NCBI RefSeq assembly: GCF_001905825.1
Contig: NZ_LIVV01000001.1
Span: 855,582-919,581 of the forward strand
Source of the DNA: Streptomyces sp. CB02009
GTDB lineage: Bacteria > Actinomycetota > Actinomycetes > Streptomycetales > Streptomycetaceae
Direction of reading: 5' to 3'
DNA: 64,000 nucleotides
Positions within the stretch are counted from its first letter, which is position 1; each line of letters opens with the position of its first letter. A program made the translations under genes and the position numbers. This document shows positions 25,448-33,738 of the stretch, piece by piece. The notes under the pieces were generated by a model. It did not search any database. It was not told where the DNA came from and saw only the letters and a program-made list of their open reading frames with translations.

Positions 25448-26452
25448 TCATGCGTGCCTCCTGCTTCTGCCGGCCAGCAGCCGTTCGAGGGGCCACGTGG
25501 TGATGAGCCGGTCCGCCTCCAGTCCGATCCGCGCCGCCCGGGCGTAGCCGGTGCTCTGCCAGTGCAGCTGTTCGGGGGCATGGGCGTCGGTGTCCACGGC
25601 GAACCGGCATCCTGCCGAGGCGGCCAGCATCAGCAGGTCGTCCGGCGGGTCGCGCCGTTCGGGGCGGCAGTTGATCTCCACCGCGGTACCGGCCTCCGCG
25701 CACGCGGCGAACACCGCCTCGGCGTCGAAACGGGACTGCGGGCGCCCCCGGCCGGTGACGATCCGCCCCGTGCAGTGCCCCAGGACGTCGACCAGCGGGT
25801 TGCGTACCGCCGCCAGCATCCTGGCCGTCATCGGCTGGGGCTCCGAACGGAGCTTGGAGTGCACGGACGCCACGACGATGTCGAGCCGGGCCAGCAGGTC
25901 CTCGTTCTGGTCGAGCGCGCCGTCGTCGAGGATGTCGCACTCGATGCCGGTGAGCAGCCGGAAGCCGGAGCCCATCTCGAAGTTCACGGCCGCCACGGCC
26001 TCCAGCTGGCTTTCGAGCCGCTCGCGGCTCAGCCCGTGGGCGATGGTGAGCCGTGGCGAGTGGTCGGTCAGAACCGCCCACCGGTGGCCCAGGGTGCGGG
26101 CCGCGTCGGCCATGTCCTCGATGGGGCTGCCGCCGTCCGACCAGTCGGAGTGCAGATGGCAGTCCCCGCGGCTCCGGGCCCAGAGATCCCAGCCGGCCGC
26201 GGCCTCCGGGCCGGCTTCGGCCTGCAGGCGTGCGAGGTACTCCGGGACGGTTCCGGTCGATGCCTGGGCGATCACCTCGGCGGTGACGGGACCGACGCCG
26301 CGCAGGCGTACGACCTGGGAGGCCTCCACCGGGCCGGGAGGCAGGTCACGGACGGCGTCGGCCGCGGTGTGGAAGGCTCGCACCCGGTAGGGGGACGTCC
26401 CGCGCCATTCGAGGAGGAACGCGATCCGGCGCAGGGCTTCGTCGGGGTTCAC
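25448..26452 (-). CDS. PHP-domain hydrolase with PolX-like N-terminal HhH region
   Basis: A 334-residue protein. The N-terminal ~80 residues resemble the helix-hairpin-helix region of family X polymerases (RGTSPYRVRAFHTAADAVRDL, then LRGVGPVTAEVI). The remainder is a PHP metal-dependent phosphoesterase domain with DCHLHSDWSDG, LTDHSPRL, GIECDIL, SVHSKLR, GHCTGR and DTDAHAPEQL motifs supplying the His/Asp ligands. The polymerase core is absent, so this is a stand-alone PHP phosphoesterase, likely a DNA-related 3' phosphatase or nuclease. The GTG start (26450-26452) overlaps the stop of the upstream SDR gene as GTGA. Confidence 0.85.
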   Translation of the reverse strand: MNPDEALRRIAFLLEWRGTSPYRVRAFHTAADAVRDLPPGPVEASQVVRLRGVGPVTAEVIAQASTGTVPEYLARLQAEAGPEAAAGWDLWARSRGDCHLHSDWSDGGSPIEDMADAARTLGHRWAVLTDHSPRLTIAHGLSRERLESQLEAVAAVNFEMGSGFRLLTGIECDILDDGALDQNEDLLARLDIVVASVHSKLRSEPQPMTARMLAAVRNPLVDVLGHCTGRIVTGRGRPQSRFDAEAVFAACAEAGTAVEINCRPERRDPPDDLLMLAASAGCRFAVDTDAHAPEQLHWQSTGYARAARIGLEADRLITTWPLERLLAGRSRRHA

Positions 26453-27348
26453 GGCAGTGGTGTTCCGCCGGTGGCGTTGACGATCTCGCCGGTGATGTAG
26501 GAAGCCTGGTCGGAGGCGAGGAAGACGAAGGCGGGTGCCATCTCCACCGGCTGCGCGGGCCGGCCCAGCGGTGACTGCTCTCCGAACTTCGTCGCATCGG
26601 GCATCGTCGCCGGGATCAGCGGAGTCCACACGGGTCCCGGTGCCACGGCGTTGACCCGGATGCCGCGCTCGGCGAGCATCTGCGCCAGTCCGTGAGTGAA
26701 GGAGACGATGGCCGACTTGGTCATCGCGTAGTCGAGGAGATGCGGGCTGGGCTGGTAGCCCTGCACCGAGGCGGTGTTGATCACCGACCCTCCGCGCGGC
26801 ATGTGGGCCAGGGCGCCCTTGGTGAGCCAGAACATGCCGTACAGATTCGTCTTCATCACTCGGTCGAACTGCTCGGTGGTGATCGCTTCGATACCGTCCG
26901 GCTGGGACATCTGGTAGGCGGCGTTGTTGACGAGGAGGTCGATCCCGCCCAGCTCGCCGACGGCCTTCGCGACGAGGGCGGTGCATTGCGCCTCGTCCCG
27001 GATGTCGCAGGCGACGGACACCGCCCGGCGGCCTGCCTCTCGGACCAGTCGCGCCGTCTCCCTGGCTTCCGCGGCTTCTTCGGGAAGATGGGTGAAGACG
27101 ACGTCGGCTCCCTCGCGGGCGAAGGCCAGGCAGACGGCCCGGCCGATTCCCGAGTCCCCTCCGGTGACGAGTGCCCGGCGGTCGAGCAGGAGGTCATGGC
27201 CCCGGTAAGTCTGTTCTCCGTGATCGGGGCGCGGCCGCATGGCCTCGGTGGAACCGGGGTGGTCCTGGTCCTGTTCGGGAAAAGGCGGGCGGGGGTGGAG
27301 GCTCACGGGATCGGCGAGACGGGGGTCGGGCTCGGCGGGGGAAGTCAT
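26449..27348 (-). CDS. Short-chain dehydrogenase/reductase with N-terminal extension
   Basis: A 299-residue SDR of the YhdF/YhxC type. It has a ~45-residue N-terminal extension (HPRPPFPEQDQDHPGSTEAM is typical of this group). The NAD(P) motif is ALVTGGDSGIGRA, with LVNNAAYQ, the catalytic NTASVQGYQ-PSPHLLDYAMTK (Ser, Tyr, Lys), and a terminal YITGEIVNATGG. Such SDRs accompany general-stress genes in Bacillus and Streptomyces; the substrate is unknown. It is translationally coupled to the PHP gene. Confidence 0.87.
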   Translation of the reverse strand: MTSPAEPDPRLADPVSLHPRPPFPEQDQDHPGSTEAMRPRPDHGEQTYRGHDLLLDRRALVTGGDSGIGRAVCLAFAREGADVVFTHLPEEAAEARETARLVREAGRRAVSVACDIRDEAQCTALVAKAVGELGGIDLLVNNAAYQMSQPDGIEAITTEQFDRVMKTNLYGMFWLTKGALAHMPRGGSVINTASVQGYQPSPHLLDYAMTKSAIVSFTHGLAQMLAERGIRVNAVAPGPVWTPLIPATMPDATKFGEQSPLGRPAQPVEMAPAFVFLASDQASYITGEIVNATGGTPLP

Positions 27349-27374
27349 CGAAGGACCGTCCTGTTCGACTGTGG

Positions 27375-28001
27375 TCAGGAGGAAGGCGGGTACGGGCTTG
27401 CCTTGAGGCGTCGGGCGAGGTGGGCGGTGTTCGCGGCGAGCGTGGCCGTCGTGGCCGCGGTCTTCTCGGGCGTCTTGTCGAGGTCCTGGTAGTCGGTGCC
27501 CTGCATGGCCTCGCCCACCCAGTAGGTGACGGCGTTGGGGGCGAGGGAGAAACCGACGTCGTTGAGACCTTGGAAGAGGTCGGCGCTGACCTTGTGCGCG
27601 CCGTCCTCGTTGCCGACGACACAGACCGCGGCGACCTTGCCGTAAGTCAGCATGCGACCCTGGTCATCGCTCTCGGAGAGTTCCGCGTTGAGGCGTTCCA
27701 TGACCCGCTGGGCGATGCTGGAGGGGTGACCGAGCCAGATCGGCGTCGACACGATCAGGATGTCGGCGCTGAGGACGGCGTCCCGGATCTTCGGCCAGGC
27801 GTCGCCGTCACCCATGTCGGTCTGCACGCCGGATTTCACATCGTGGTCGGCGATACGGATGATCCCGCCCGTGACGCCGTGCTCTCCCAGGGCGGCCATG
27901 GTCTGTTCAGCCAGGAGCTGAGAACTCGAAGAACCGGGCGAAGGCGAGAGCGCGCAGACGAGTGCGACGGCCCGCAGGGCAGTGGTGTCAGTGGTGTCCA
28001 T
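27375..28001 (-). CDS. Flavodoxin-fold NAD(P)H-dependent FMN reductase
   Basis: A 208-residue protein of the NADPH-dependent FMN reductase/flavodoxin family. It has an N-terminal strand (ALVCALSPSPGSSSSQLLAEQ), the LSADILIVSTPIWLGHPSSIAQRVMERL flavin loop, VAAVCVVGNEDGAHKV and a DVGFSLAPNAVTYWVGEAM segment. It lies 26 nt upstream of the SDR gene on the same strand, so a three-gene unit with the SDR and PHP genes is likely. A scrap of a paralogue lies at 22853-22912. Confidence 0.85.
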   Translation of the reverse strand: MDTTDTTALRAVALVCALSPSPGSSSSQLLAEQTMAALGEHGVTGGIIRIADHDVKSGVQTDMGDGDAWPKIRDAVLSADILIVSTPIWLGHPSSIAQRVMERLNAELSESDDQGRMLTYGKVAAVCVVGNEDGAHKVSADLFQGLNDVGFSLAPNAVTYWVGEAMQGTDYQDLDKTPEKTAATTATLAANTAHLARRLKASPYPPSS

Positions 28002-28121
28002 GCGCTTCCGCTACCCGGATGTCTGCCTGGTATCCACTGAAAGATCCTGATACCAGCCGATCAGTGTGCGCAGCCGGAACTGTTCGGCCGAACGCCGCAG
28101 AGTGCCGCCTCACGGGCGTCG

Positions 28122-29144
28122 TCACGGAGCCGCCGAACCGAGAAGACGCAGAACAGCGCGTTCGACGCGGCCATGGGTGGCCGGGTGGCCGAAGACGCCG
28201 TCTCTGCCCAGCTCGCCCAGGTCGGCCGCGATGGTCTCTCCCTGGTCGTAGAGCTCGATGATGCGCGGGTCGATGTAGGACGCCCTGCACACCGCCGGCG
28301 TATTGCCCAGGTACCCGCTGACCTCGCGCACGGCACGGGAGACGACCCTGCGGCGGCGGGCGGCGGAGGCGCCGGTGGTGTGGTCGGACACGGCCAGGGC
28401 GACCGCGGCCAGAACGGTCGCGTACCAGGTCCTGAAGTCCTTCGCTGTCACATCCTGTCCCGACCGGTCGCGCAGGTAGGCGTTGAGGTCGTCGCCGTGG
28501 AGCTCGTGCCACGCGGCGTGCTCCCAGTACACGAAGAGCCTCGAGTCCGGGTTGCCGCGCCGCAGCAGTGAACGGACCACTTTGTACGCCTGATCGTCCA
28601 CGAGCGCACGCGTGACCTCCTTGCCGGACTTGGCCGGGAAGTGCAGACGGATCTCCCCGCCTCGGCAGTCTGCGTGTTCCCGAAGCAGGGTCGTCAGGCC
28701 GAAGCTGCCGTTGTCGCGCGCGTAGCCGTCTCCGCCGACGCGGAGGAATCCCAGATCCAGGAGGCGGGTCAGGCAGGCCAGAACACGGGACCGAGACAAC
28801 CCACGCCCGGCGATGTCCCTCTCCACCTGCTGCCTCAAGCGGGGCAGCGAGTGGGCGACGCGCTGGACGTGCTCGTGCTTGGCGGCGTCCTGCCGCTCGC
28901 GGAACGCGGCGTGGTAGAGGTACTGGCGTCGGCCCGCGGCGTCCGTCCCCACCGCCTGGATGTGACCGTTCCGCCAAGGACAGACCCAGACGTCCTCCCA
29001 GGCCGGAGGAATCACCAGGGCGCGAACGCCGTCACGATCGTCCGGGGTCAGGGGCTGCCCGTCCTTGTCCAGATAGCGAAACCCACGGCCGTGGCGTACA
29101 CGGCGCCACCCCGGTTTGCTGGGATCACTCGTGCGCAGCCGCAC
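28122..29144 (-). CDS. Type IB (eukaryotic/poxvirus-like) DNA topoisomerase
   Basis: A 340-residue type IB topoisomerase that relaxes supercoils by forming a 3'-phosphotyrosyl link. The N-terminal domain reads GFRYLDKDGQPLTPDDRDGVRALVIPPAWEDVWVCP, and the catalytic core follows with QYLYHAAFRERQDAAKHEH, RVGGDGYARDNGSFGLTTLL (an active-site Arg region), HFPAKSGKEV and DVTAKDFRTWYATV. The catalytic Tyr is in ASYIDPRIIELYDQG. Length fits the bacterial TopIB family. It occurs in scattered actinobacteria and proteobacteria and often sits among stress genes. It ends 2 bp from the small gene at 29147. Confidence 0.9.
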   Translation of the reverse strand: MRLRTSDPSKPGWRRVRHGRGFRYLDKDGQPLTPDDRDGVRALVIPPAWEDVWVCPWRNGHIQAVGTDAAGRRQYLYHAAFRERQDAAKHEHVQRVAHSLPRLRQQVERDIAGRGLSRSRVLACLTRLLDLGFLRVGGDGYARDNGSFGLTTLLREHADCRGGEIRLHFPAKSGKEVTRALVDDQAYKVVRSLLRRGNPDSRLFVYWEHAAWHELHGDDLNAYLRDRSGQDVTAKDFRTWYATVLAAVALAVSDHTTGASAARRRRVVSRAVREVSGYLGNTPAVCRASYIDPRIIELYDQGETIAADLGELGRDGVFGHPATHGRVERAVLRLLGSAAP

Positions 29145-29146
29145 CT

Positions 29147-29338
29147 TCAGTCCTCGTCAGGGTGAGCCTGCGTACGCAGGACCCATGCCTGACCCGTGCA
29201 GTCGTAGGGGAGTGGAGGGAACCGATGCCCGCGCACATCGGTGCTCTTGCTCCACAGGTGCTCCCGGCCGCAATCGCACGCATAGATGCCACTCTGTGTC
29301 ACGATCTCACCGGGTTTCCACTCTTTCATCTCGTTCAT
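29147..29338 (-). CDS. Small 63-residue two-Cys protein, YjzC-like
   Basis: A 63-residue product starting MNEMKEWKPGEIVTQSGIYACDCGREHLW. The KPGEIVxxSGIYxCxxCG pattern resembles small YjzC-like/zinc-ribbon peptides. A third Cys lies in PYDCTGQAW. It could bind a metal through CDC plus Cys. It ends 2 bp before the start of the TopIB gene on the same strand, so the two are probably co-transcribed. The ATG is at 29336-29338 with only a weak ribosome site. Confidence 0.6.
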   Translation of the reverse strand: MNEMKEWKPGEIVTQSGIYACDCGREHLWSKSTDVRGHRFPPLPYDCTGQAWVLRTQAHPDED

Positions 29339-29443
29339 GGTGGGCCTCTGCCCCTGAATGGCCGGATCACCCGGGGGCCGACCGGAAGAGCGGGGGCAGA
29401 TCAGATCCGCGCCGTCCGGCCGGCGCGGTCTGCGCGACACGTC

Positions 29444-29690
29444 TCAGTCGGCCAAGGGGTCGTGTCCCCAGTTCATGAGGGAGTGGCGCCATGCGGTGTC
29501 CTGCACAGCGCCGGAGGGCCGCTGCGCAAGATGACGACGGACGTACCCGTTGACGTTCGTCATGTCGACCAGTTCGCGGAAGGCATCCCACGTTTCGCGC
29601 TTGTCGTTCTAGGTGCCACGAAATCTCCTCAACGTGCTTCTTCAGCGCATCGAGCCCGAGGTCGCGAAAGCCTTCGGGCCGCAGTTCCTC
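29444..29690 (-). pseudogene. Frameshifted remnant of an unrecognised gene
   Basis: Two coding-like stretches in different minus-strand frames join near 29600. The upstream part reads EELRPEGFRDLGLDALKKHVEEISWHL; the downstream part reads KRETWDAFRELVDMTNVNGY, then VRRHLAQRPSGA and SLMNWGHDPLAD before a stop. Codon use in both looks genuine, and a single indel would fuse them. I do not recognise the family and find no start codon. Confidence 0.45.
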
Positions 29691-30103
29691 CTAGCCCTAT
29701 CCCGGTGGCTGTCTTCTCGCTGGAACGTCCTGGGCTGCCGAAGTGTGGGCTAGAGGTTGTGGGGCATGTGGGTCATGAGCGCTGGGGGGCGCTTGGAGAC
29801 GCAGAGCCTGCCGACCTCCCCCTCCGGCAGCCTCTGGAGTGGAGGAGTGGCGGCCCGCACACCCTTGCGAGCGGGATGGGGAGCGGCCGTTCGGCCTGCG
29901 GTCCGGGAAAGCCCGACAGCCCTCCCGCCCCCGCTCCTCACTTCTGCTGTGCTCGGTCCGGGAGCTTGCGGATGCCGCGCCGCCCCGCGGCGCGCACCGA
30001 TACGCGTGGACGGCCGGTAGCCAGGCGGGCCGGGAGGGGCAGTCCGGCCGGGTGACAGTGCCGCTGACCGCGCGATACGGGGCGTGGGAGAGAGGGGGAA
30101 GAC
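29691..30103. other. Intergenic region upstream of the second FUSC gene
   Basis: About 410 bp with no recognisable gene. It should hold the FUSC promoter; no clear sigma motif was found. Confidence 0.4.
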
Positions 30104-31225
30104 ATGCTGCACAGAGCAGGGAACGCGATCGCAGCTGTGGTGGGGCGCGTGGGCAGGGGCCTGCGTTCTCCCGGACCGGAGCGGGACGATCTGCTGCTCG
30201 GCGCGAAGAGCGTGGGAGCAGCCACGTCGGCCTGGATACTCGCCCGACACCTGCTGCCCGCGCCCGTGACGACCTTCGCACCCTTCACCGTTCTGGTCGT
30301 ACTGCAGGCGACGGTCTACCGGTCGGTACGCGAGTGCGCCCGGTACCTGATGGCCATGGCCGCGGGCGCCGTACTGGCCGCCGGCCTGGCGGCCCTGGCC
30401 GGGATCCACTGGTGGGCGTTTGCCTCTCTGGTGCTGCTGGGCCTGGCCGTCGGCAGATTCCGCCCCTTCGGCAGTCAGGGCGCCCAGGTCGCCGTGGTCG
30501 GGCTCTTCGCCTTCTCCGCCGGGGGAGGACGCCTTGCCTACATCGGCCACCTCACCGCATCGGTGGCGATCGGAGCCGCCTGTGGAATCGGCGCGCATCT
30601 TCTCCTCGCCCCCGCCCGGCACACCCGCCGCCATCAGGCGTCGGTCGCCGCCGTCGGCCGGGAGGTCTCCGCCGACATGCGCTTGCTCGCCGACGCCTCG
30701 GTCACGGGAGACGGAGACGTGGACGCAGTGAAACACTTGCGGGGAGAATGGCGGCGGCTGGCATCGACGTGCGACCGCCTGCACGGTGAGGTGGACGCGG
30801 AGACGGAGAACTCACTACTCAATCCCCGTCGCACCGTCGACCCCCGCGATGAAGCCATGCCGCGGGCCCGCGAGGCGCTGACCATCATTCAACGCTCACT
30901 GGACCACCTGCAATCCATGACGCGGACCCTGGAATACGCTCTGGCCGACGGACACATCCAGTCCGTGCCGCCGTCGTTCCGCTCCGAGTACGCGGCGTTC
31001 CTGCACCGTGTGTCCGACGTCCTGGAAGAGATAGGGCAGGCCGAACGGACCGACGCCCGGCGCCTGGAGGAACATTTCGCCGTCACCAGCGACCAACTGC
31101 GCCATCTTCAGCAACCCCAGGTGGCTCAGGACGCGCCCACTATCCAGGGGACGTTGCTTACGGACGCTGCCCGTCTCATCGCCGACGTCCGCTCCCATCT
31201 CCACATCATCGCCGTGAGCGCGTGA
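30104..31225 (+). CDS. FUSC-family (aromatic acid exporter-like) membrane protein
   Basis: A 373-residue membrane protein. Residues ~25-180 form six hydrophobic segments in the FUSC/ArAE pattern (LLLGAKSVGAATSAWILARHLLP; FAPFTVLVVLQATVYRSVRECARYL; AQVAVVGLFAFSAGG). A ~190-residue soluble helical domain follows (TIIQRSLDHLQSMTRTLEYALADGH). The ATG lies after GGGGGAAG. It is half the size of YccS-type transporters and may dimerise. The substrate is unknown. Confidence 0.85.
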   Translation: MLHRAGNAIAAVVGRVGRGLRSPGPERDDLLLGAKSVGAATSAWILARHLLPAPVTTFAPFTVLVVLQATVYRSVRECARYLMAMAAGAVLAAGLAALAGIHWWAFASLVLLGLAVGRFRPFGSQGAQVAVVGLFAFSAGGGRLAYIGHLTASVAIGAACGIGAHLLLAPARHTRRHQASVAAVGREVSADMRLLADASVTGDGDVDAVKHLRGEWRRLASTCDRLHGEVDAETENSLLNPRRTVDPRDEAMPRAREALTIIQRSLDHLQSMTRTLEYALADGHIQSVPPSFRSEYAAFLHRVSDVLEEIGQAERTDARRLEEHFAVTSDQLRHLQQPQVAQDAPTIQGTLLTDAARLIADVRSHLHIIAVSA

Positions 31226-31988
31226 CAGCCTCAGGTGCGGCGCGCGGATCGCTCCCTCCCGGTGTGGGAGGGCCGCAGGGCACCAGCTTGGTCTGGTAGG
31301 AGACCCCGAGCCGCTCGCGCAGGCTCTCAGCAGAGGGCCGGGACGCGGTTCGGGTGGTCTTGTCGGTCTGTGCGTGACCTCACGTCATGCTCCTGGCACC
31401 CCGCAGCCCGGGTGCATCGGGCGCGACCCTGATGAGAGGGACGGACCATGAGCGATCTGATCCTCACCACCCACGAAGGCTCCGACGCCACCACCAGCGC
31501 CTTCGACTCGCAGACGGCGGAAACCGACTCGTGCTCACAGGCGTACAGGAAGGAACGATGCGGGTGCTTACCCTGGCCGGCGCCGACGTCCTGTTCCTGC
31601 CTGCAGGCACGCTCGCACGCGGGTAGAGCCTCCACGGACGAAGCCGAGGAAGGCCGCGGCGCGAACCCCCGAGGCGGCTAGACCCCGGCCCGGAAGACAG
31701 CGGCAAAGACGACCGCACGCACAGGCCCGCCCGGTGCGCCGATGCCGCTTCGTGACCCCTCGCGCCGCGCACCGTCCCTCGCCAGACCCCCGCCGTCCGG
31801 CGGGGGACGGAGACCGGCCGGCCGACTGTACTGCGCAAGTCCGGTTCTTTGGGATATTGCGCTTGTTGTCGGGTGATCCGGGCAGGCGACCAGAGAACCA
31901 CCGTGTGAGTGCCGCCGTCGGCAGTCCGCCCATCAGGCGAAATCGACCCCCGATCCGGTGCGGCGCCGTACCGCTTTGGAGGTCTTGT
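31226..31988. other. 760-bp region upstream of the transaldolase gene
   Basis: Mostly without recognisable genes. A plus-strand frame at 31448-31681 starts with an ATG after GAGGGACGG (MSDLILTTHEGSDATTSAFD, then a Cys-rich run CGCLPWPAPTSCSC). Its second half looks non-coding, so I do not call it. The stretch before 31989 contains an AT-richer patch (31845-31870) that may be the transaldolase promoter. Confidence 0.4.
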
Positions 31989-33629
31989 ATGTCTGTCTCC
32001 GCTCAGACCAGCCCGCTCGCCGCCCTGTCCGCAGCCGGGGTGTCGGTCTGGCTCGACGATCTGTCCCGGGAGCTTCTCGCCGGCCGGGAGCTGAGGAAGC
32101 TGATCGCGGACCAGCACGTCGTGGGAGTCACCACGAATCCCACGATCTTCGCCTCGGCCCTGTCGAAGGGCGACCGCTACGACGAGCAGCTGCGGAGCCT
32201 GGGCCAGGCAGGAGGCAGCGTCGACGACGCGGTCTTCGCTTTGACCACCGACGATGTCCGTGATGCCTGTGAGGAACTGCTCCCCGTGTACGAAAGGAGT
32301 GCGGGTATCGACGGCCGGGTGTCCATCGAGGTCGACCCCCGTCTCGCCCACGACGTCGACTCCACCGTTGCCATGGCCCGCAGGCTCTGGGAGACGGTCG
32401 ACCAGCCGAACCTGTTCATCAAGATTCCCGCCACCCGGGCGGGGCTGGAAGCGATCACCGCGGTCACTGCCGAGGGCATCAGTGTCAATGTCACGCTGAT
32501 CTTCTCCCTGGACCGCTACCGCGACGTGGCGCACGCGTACCTGCGAGGCCTGGAGCAGGCTCAGGCCAACGGTTACGAGCCGGCGGACATCCACTCGGTG
32601 GCCTCGTTCTTCGTCTCCCGCGTGGATGTCGAGGTCGATCGCCGACTCGACGCCGTCGGTACGGCGGATGCCCTGGCGCTCAAGGGCAGGGCAGGGGTTG
32701 CCAACGCGCGCCTCGCGTTCCAGGCTTACGAACAACTCCTCGTCGACCCGAGGTGGCAGCGCCTCGCCGCGGCGGGTGCCCGTACCCAGCGCCCGTTGTG
32801 GGCCTCCACCGGCGTCAAGGACCCGGCGCGGCCCGACACGATGTACGTCAGCGAGCTCGTGATCGCAGGCACGGTCAACACCATGCCCCGCGGCACGCTG
32901 GCCGCGTTCGCCGACCACGGAACCGTTCCCGCGCACCCGCTCACCGTGGAAGACTTCACGGCCGCCAAGGATCACTTCGCCGCACTGGAGCGGGTCGGCG
33001 TCGACTTCCGCGACGTCACCGACACACTGGAGCGCGAGGGGCTGGCCAAGTTCGAGGCCAGCTGGAGCGAGCTGGGCGAGTCCGTGGCCCGTGAGTTGCG
33101 CGCGAAGCCCGATGGGGCGGTCGCCGGTTCCGAGAGCGCTGACCTCCTGGCGATCTACCTAAGCGATCACTATGCCGCCGCCACCGGCGGCCTGGAACTG
33201 TTCAGGCGGGCCGCGGACGCCCGCAAGGGCGAGCAGGACGGCCGTACGCTCGCCGGGCTCGCGGACCAGATCGACCAGGACAGGACCGCACTGGCCCGGA
33301 TCATGGCGGACCTCGGCGTGTCCACCAGCCCGTCCAAGACGGCTGCGGGCTGGCTGGCGGAGAAGGCGGGCCGCCTGAAGACCAACGGACACCTGTTCTC
33401 CCGCTCCCCGCTCAGCGACGTCCTGGAGGCGGAAGCGATGCTGACCGGCGTCCACGGCAAGGCGGCCTGTTGGCGCACCTTGCGCGCCCTGGCCTCTGCA
33501 GACAGCCGGCTCCACGCGGATGTCCTCGACACGCTGCTGGCCCGCGCCGCGCAGCAGAGCGCCACGCTGGAAGAGGTGCGCGCCGCAGCGGCAGCCCGAA
33601 CGCTGGGATCAGCGGAGAATGCCGCGTGA
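31989..33629 (+). CDS. tal: Transaldolase fused to a C-terminal helical domain
   Basis: A 546-residue protein. Residues 1-~370 are a full transaldolase of the pentose phosphate pathway: VTTNPTIFASALSKG, VDPRLAHD, the Schiff-base Lys in FIKIPATRAGLEAI, NVTLIFSLDRY, FFVSRVDVEVDR and WASTGVKDPARPDTMY. Residues ~385-546 form a separate all-helical domain (LLAIYLSDHYAAATGGLELFRRAA, then AGWLAEKAGRLKTNGHLFSRSPLSDVLEAEAM). I know this as a stand-alone hypothetical family in Streptomyces, with ferritin-like spacing of acidic and His residues. The ATG follows GGAGG. A transketolase gene follows 109 nt downstream, so both branches of the non-oxidative pathway are together. Confidence 0.9.
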   Translation: MSVSAQTSPLAALSAAGVSVWLDDLSRELLAGRELRKLIADQHVVGVTTNPTIFASALSKGDRYDEQLRSLGQAGGSVDDAVFALTTDDVRDACEELLPVYERSAGIDGRVSIEVDPRLAHDVDSTVAMARRLWETVDQPNLFIKIPATRAGLEAITAVTAEGISVNVTLIFSLDRYRDVAHAYLRGLEQAQANGYEPADIHSVASFFVSRVDVEVDRRLDAVGTADALALKGRAGVANARLAFQAYEQLLVDPRWQRLAAAGARTQRPLWASTGVKDPARPDTMYVSELVIAGTVNTMPRGTLAAFADHGTVPAHPLTVEDFTAAKDHFAALERVGVDFRDVTDTLEREGLAKFEASWSELGESVARELRAKPDGAVAGSESADLLAIYLSDHYAAATGGLELFRRAADARKGEQDGRTLAGLADQIDQDRTALARIMADLGVSTSPSKTAAGWLAEKAGRLKTNGHLFSRSPLSDVLEAEAMLTGVHGKAACWRTLRALASADSRLHADVLDTLLARAAQQSATLEEVRAAAAARTLGSAENAA

Positions 33630-33738
33630 GGGCGCGAACGAGGGGGCCCGCGAGAGCGCCACGTCTCAGCCGCGGGGGCGCATCATCCACCAGCGGGCGG
33701 CCCGTAGGCCCGGTCCGTGCGCACGACGAAGGGACAGC

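Noticed and set aside
28002..28040. GGAT-N15-GGGTAG resembling a sigma-B promoter just before the flavodoxin-fold reductase gene.
   Set aside because: The -10 box is off consensus at the last base and lies so close to the ATG that the transcript would be almost leaderless.
31448..31681. Small Cys-rich frame MSDLILTTHEGSDATTSAF upstream of the transaldolase gene.
   Set aside because: It has a plausible start, but composition after ~20 residues looks non-coding and no family is recognised.
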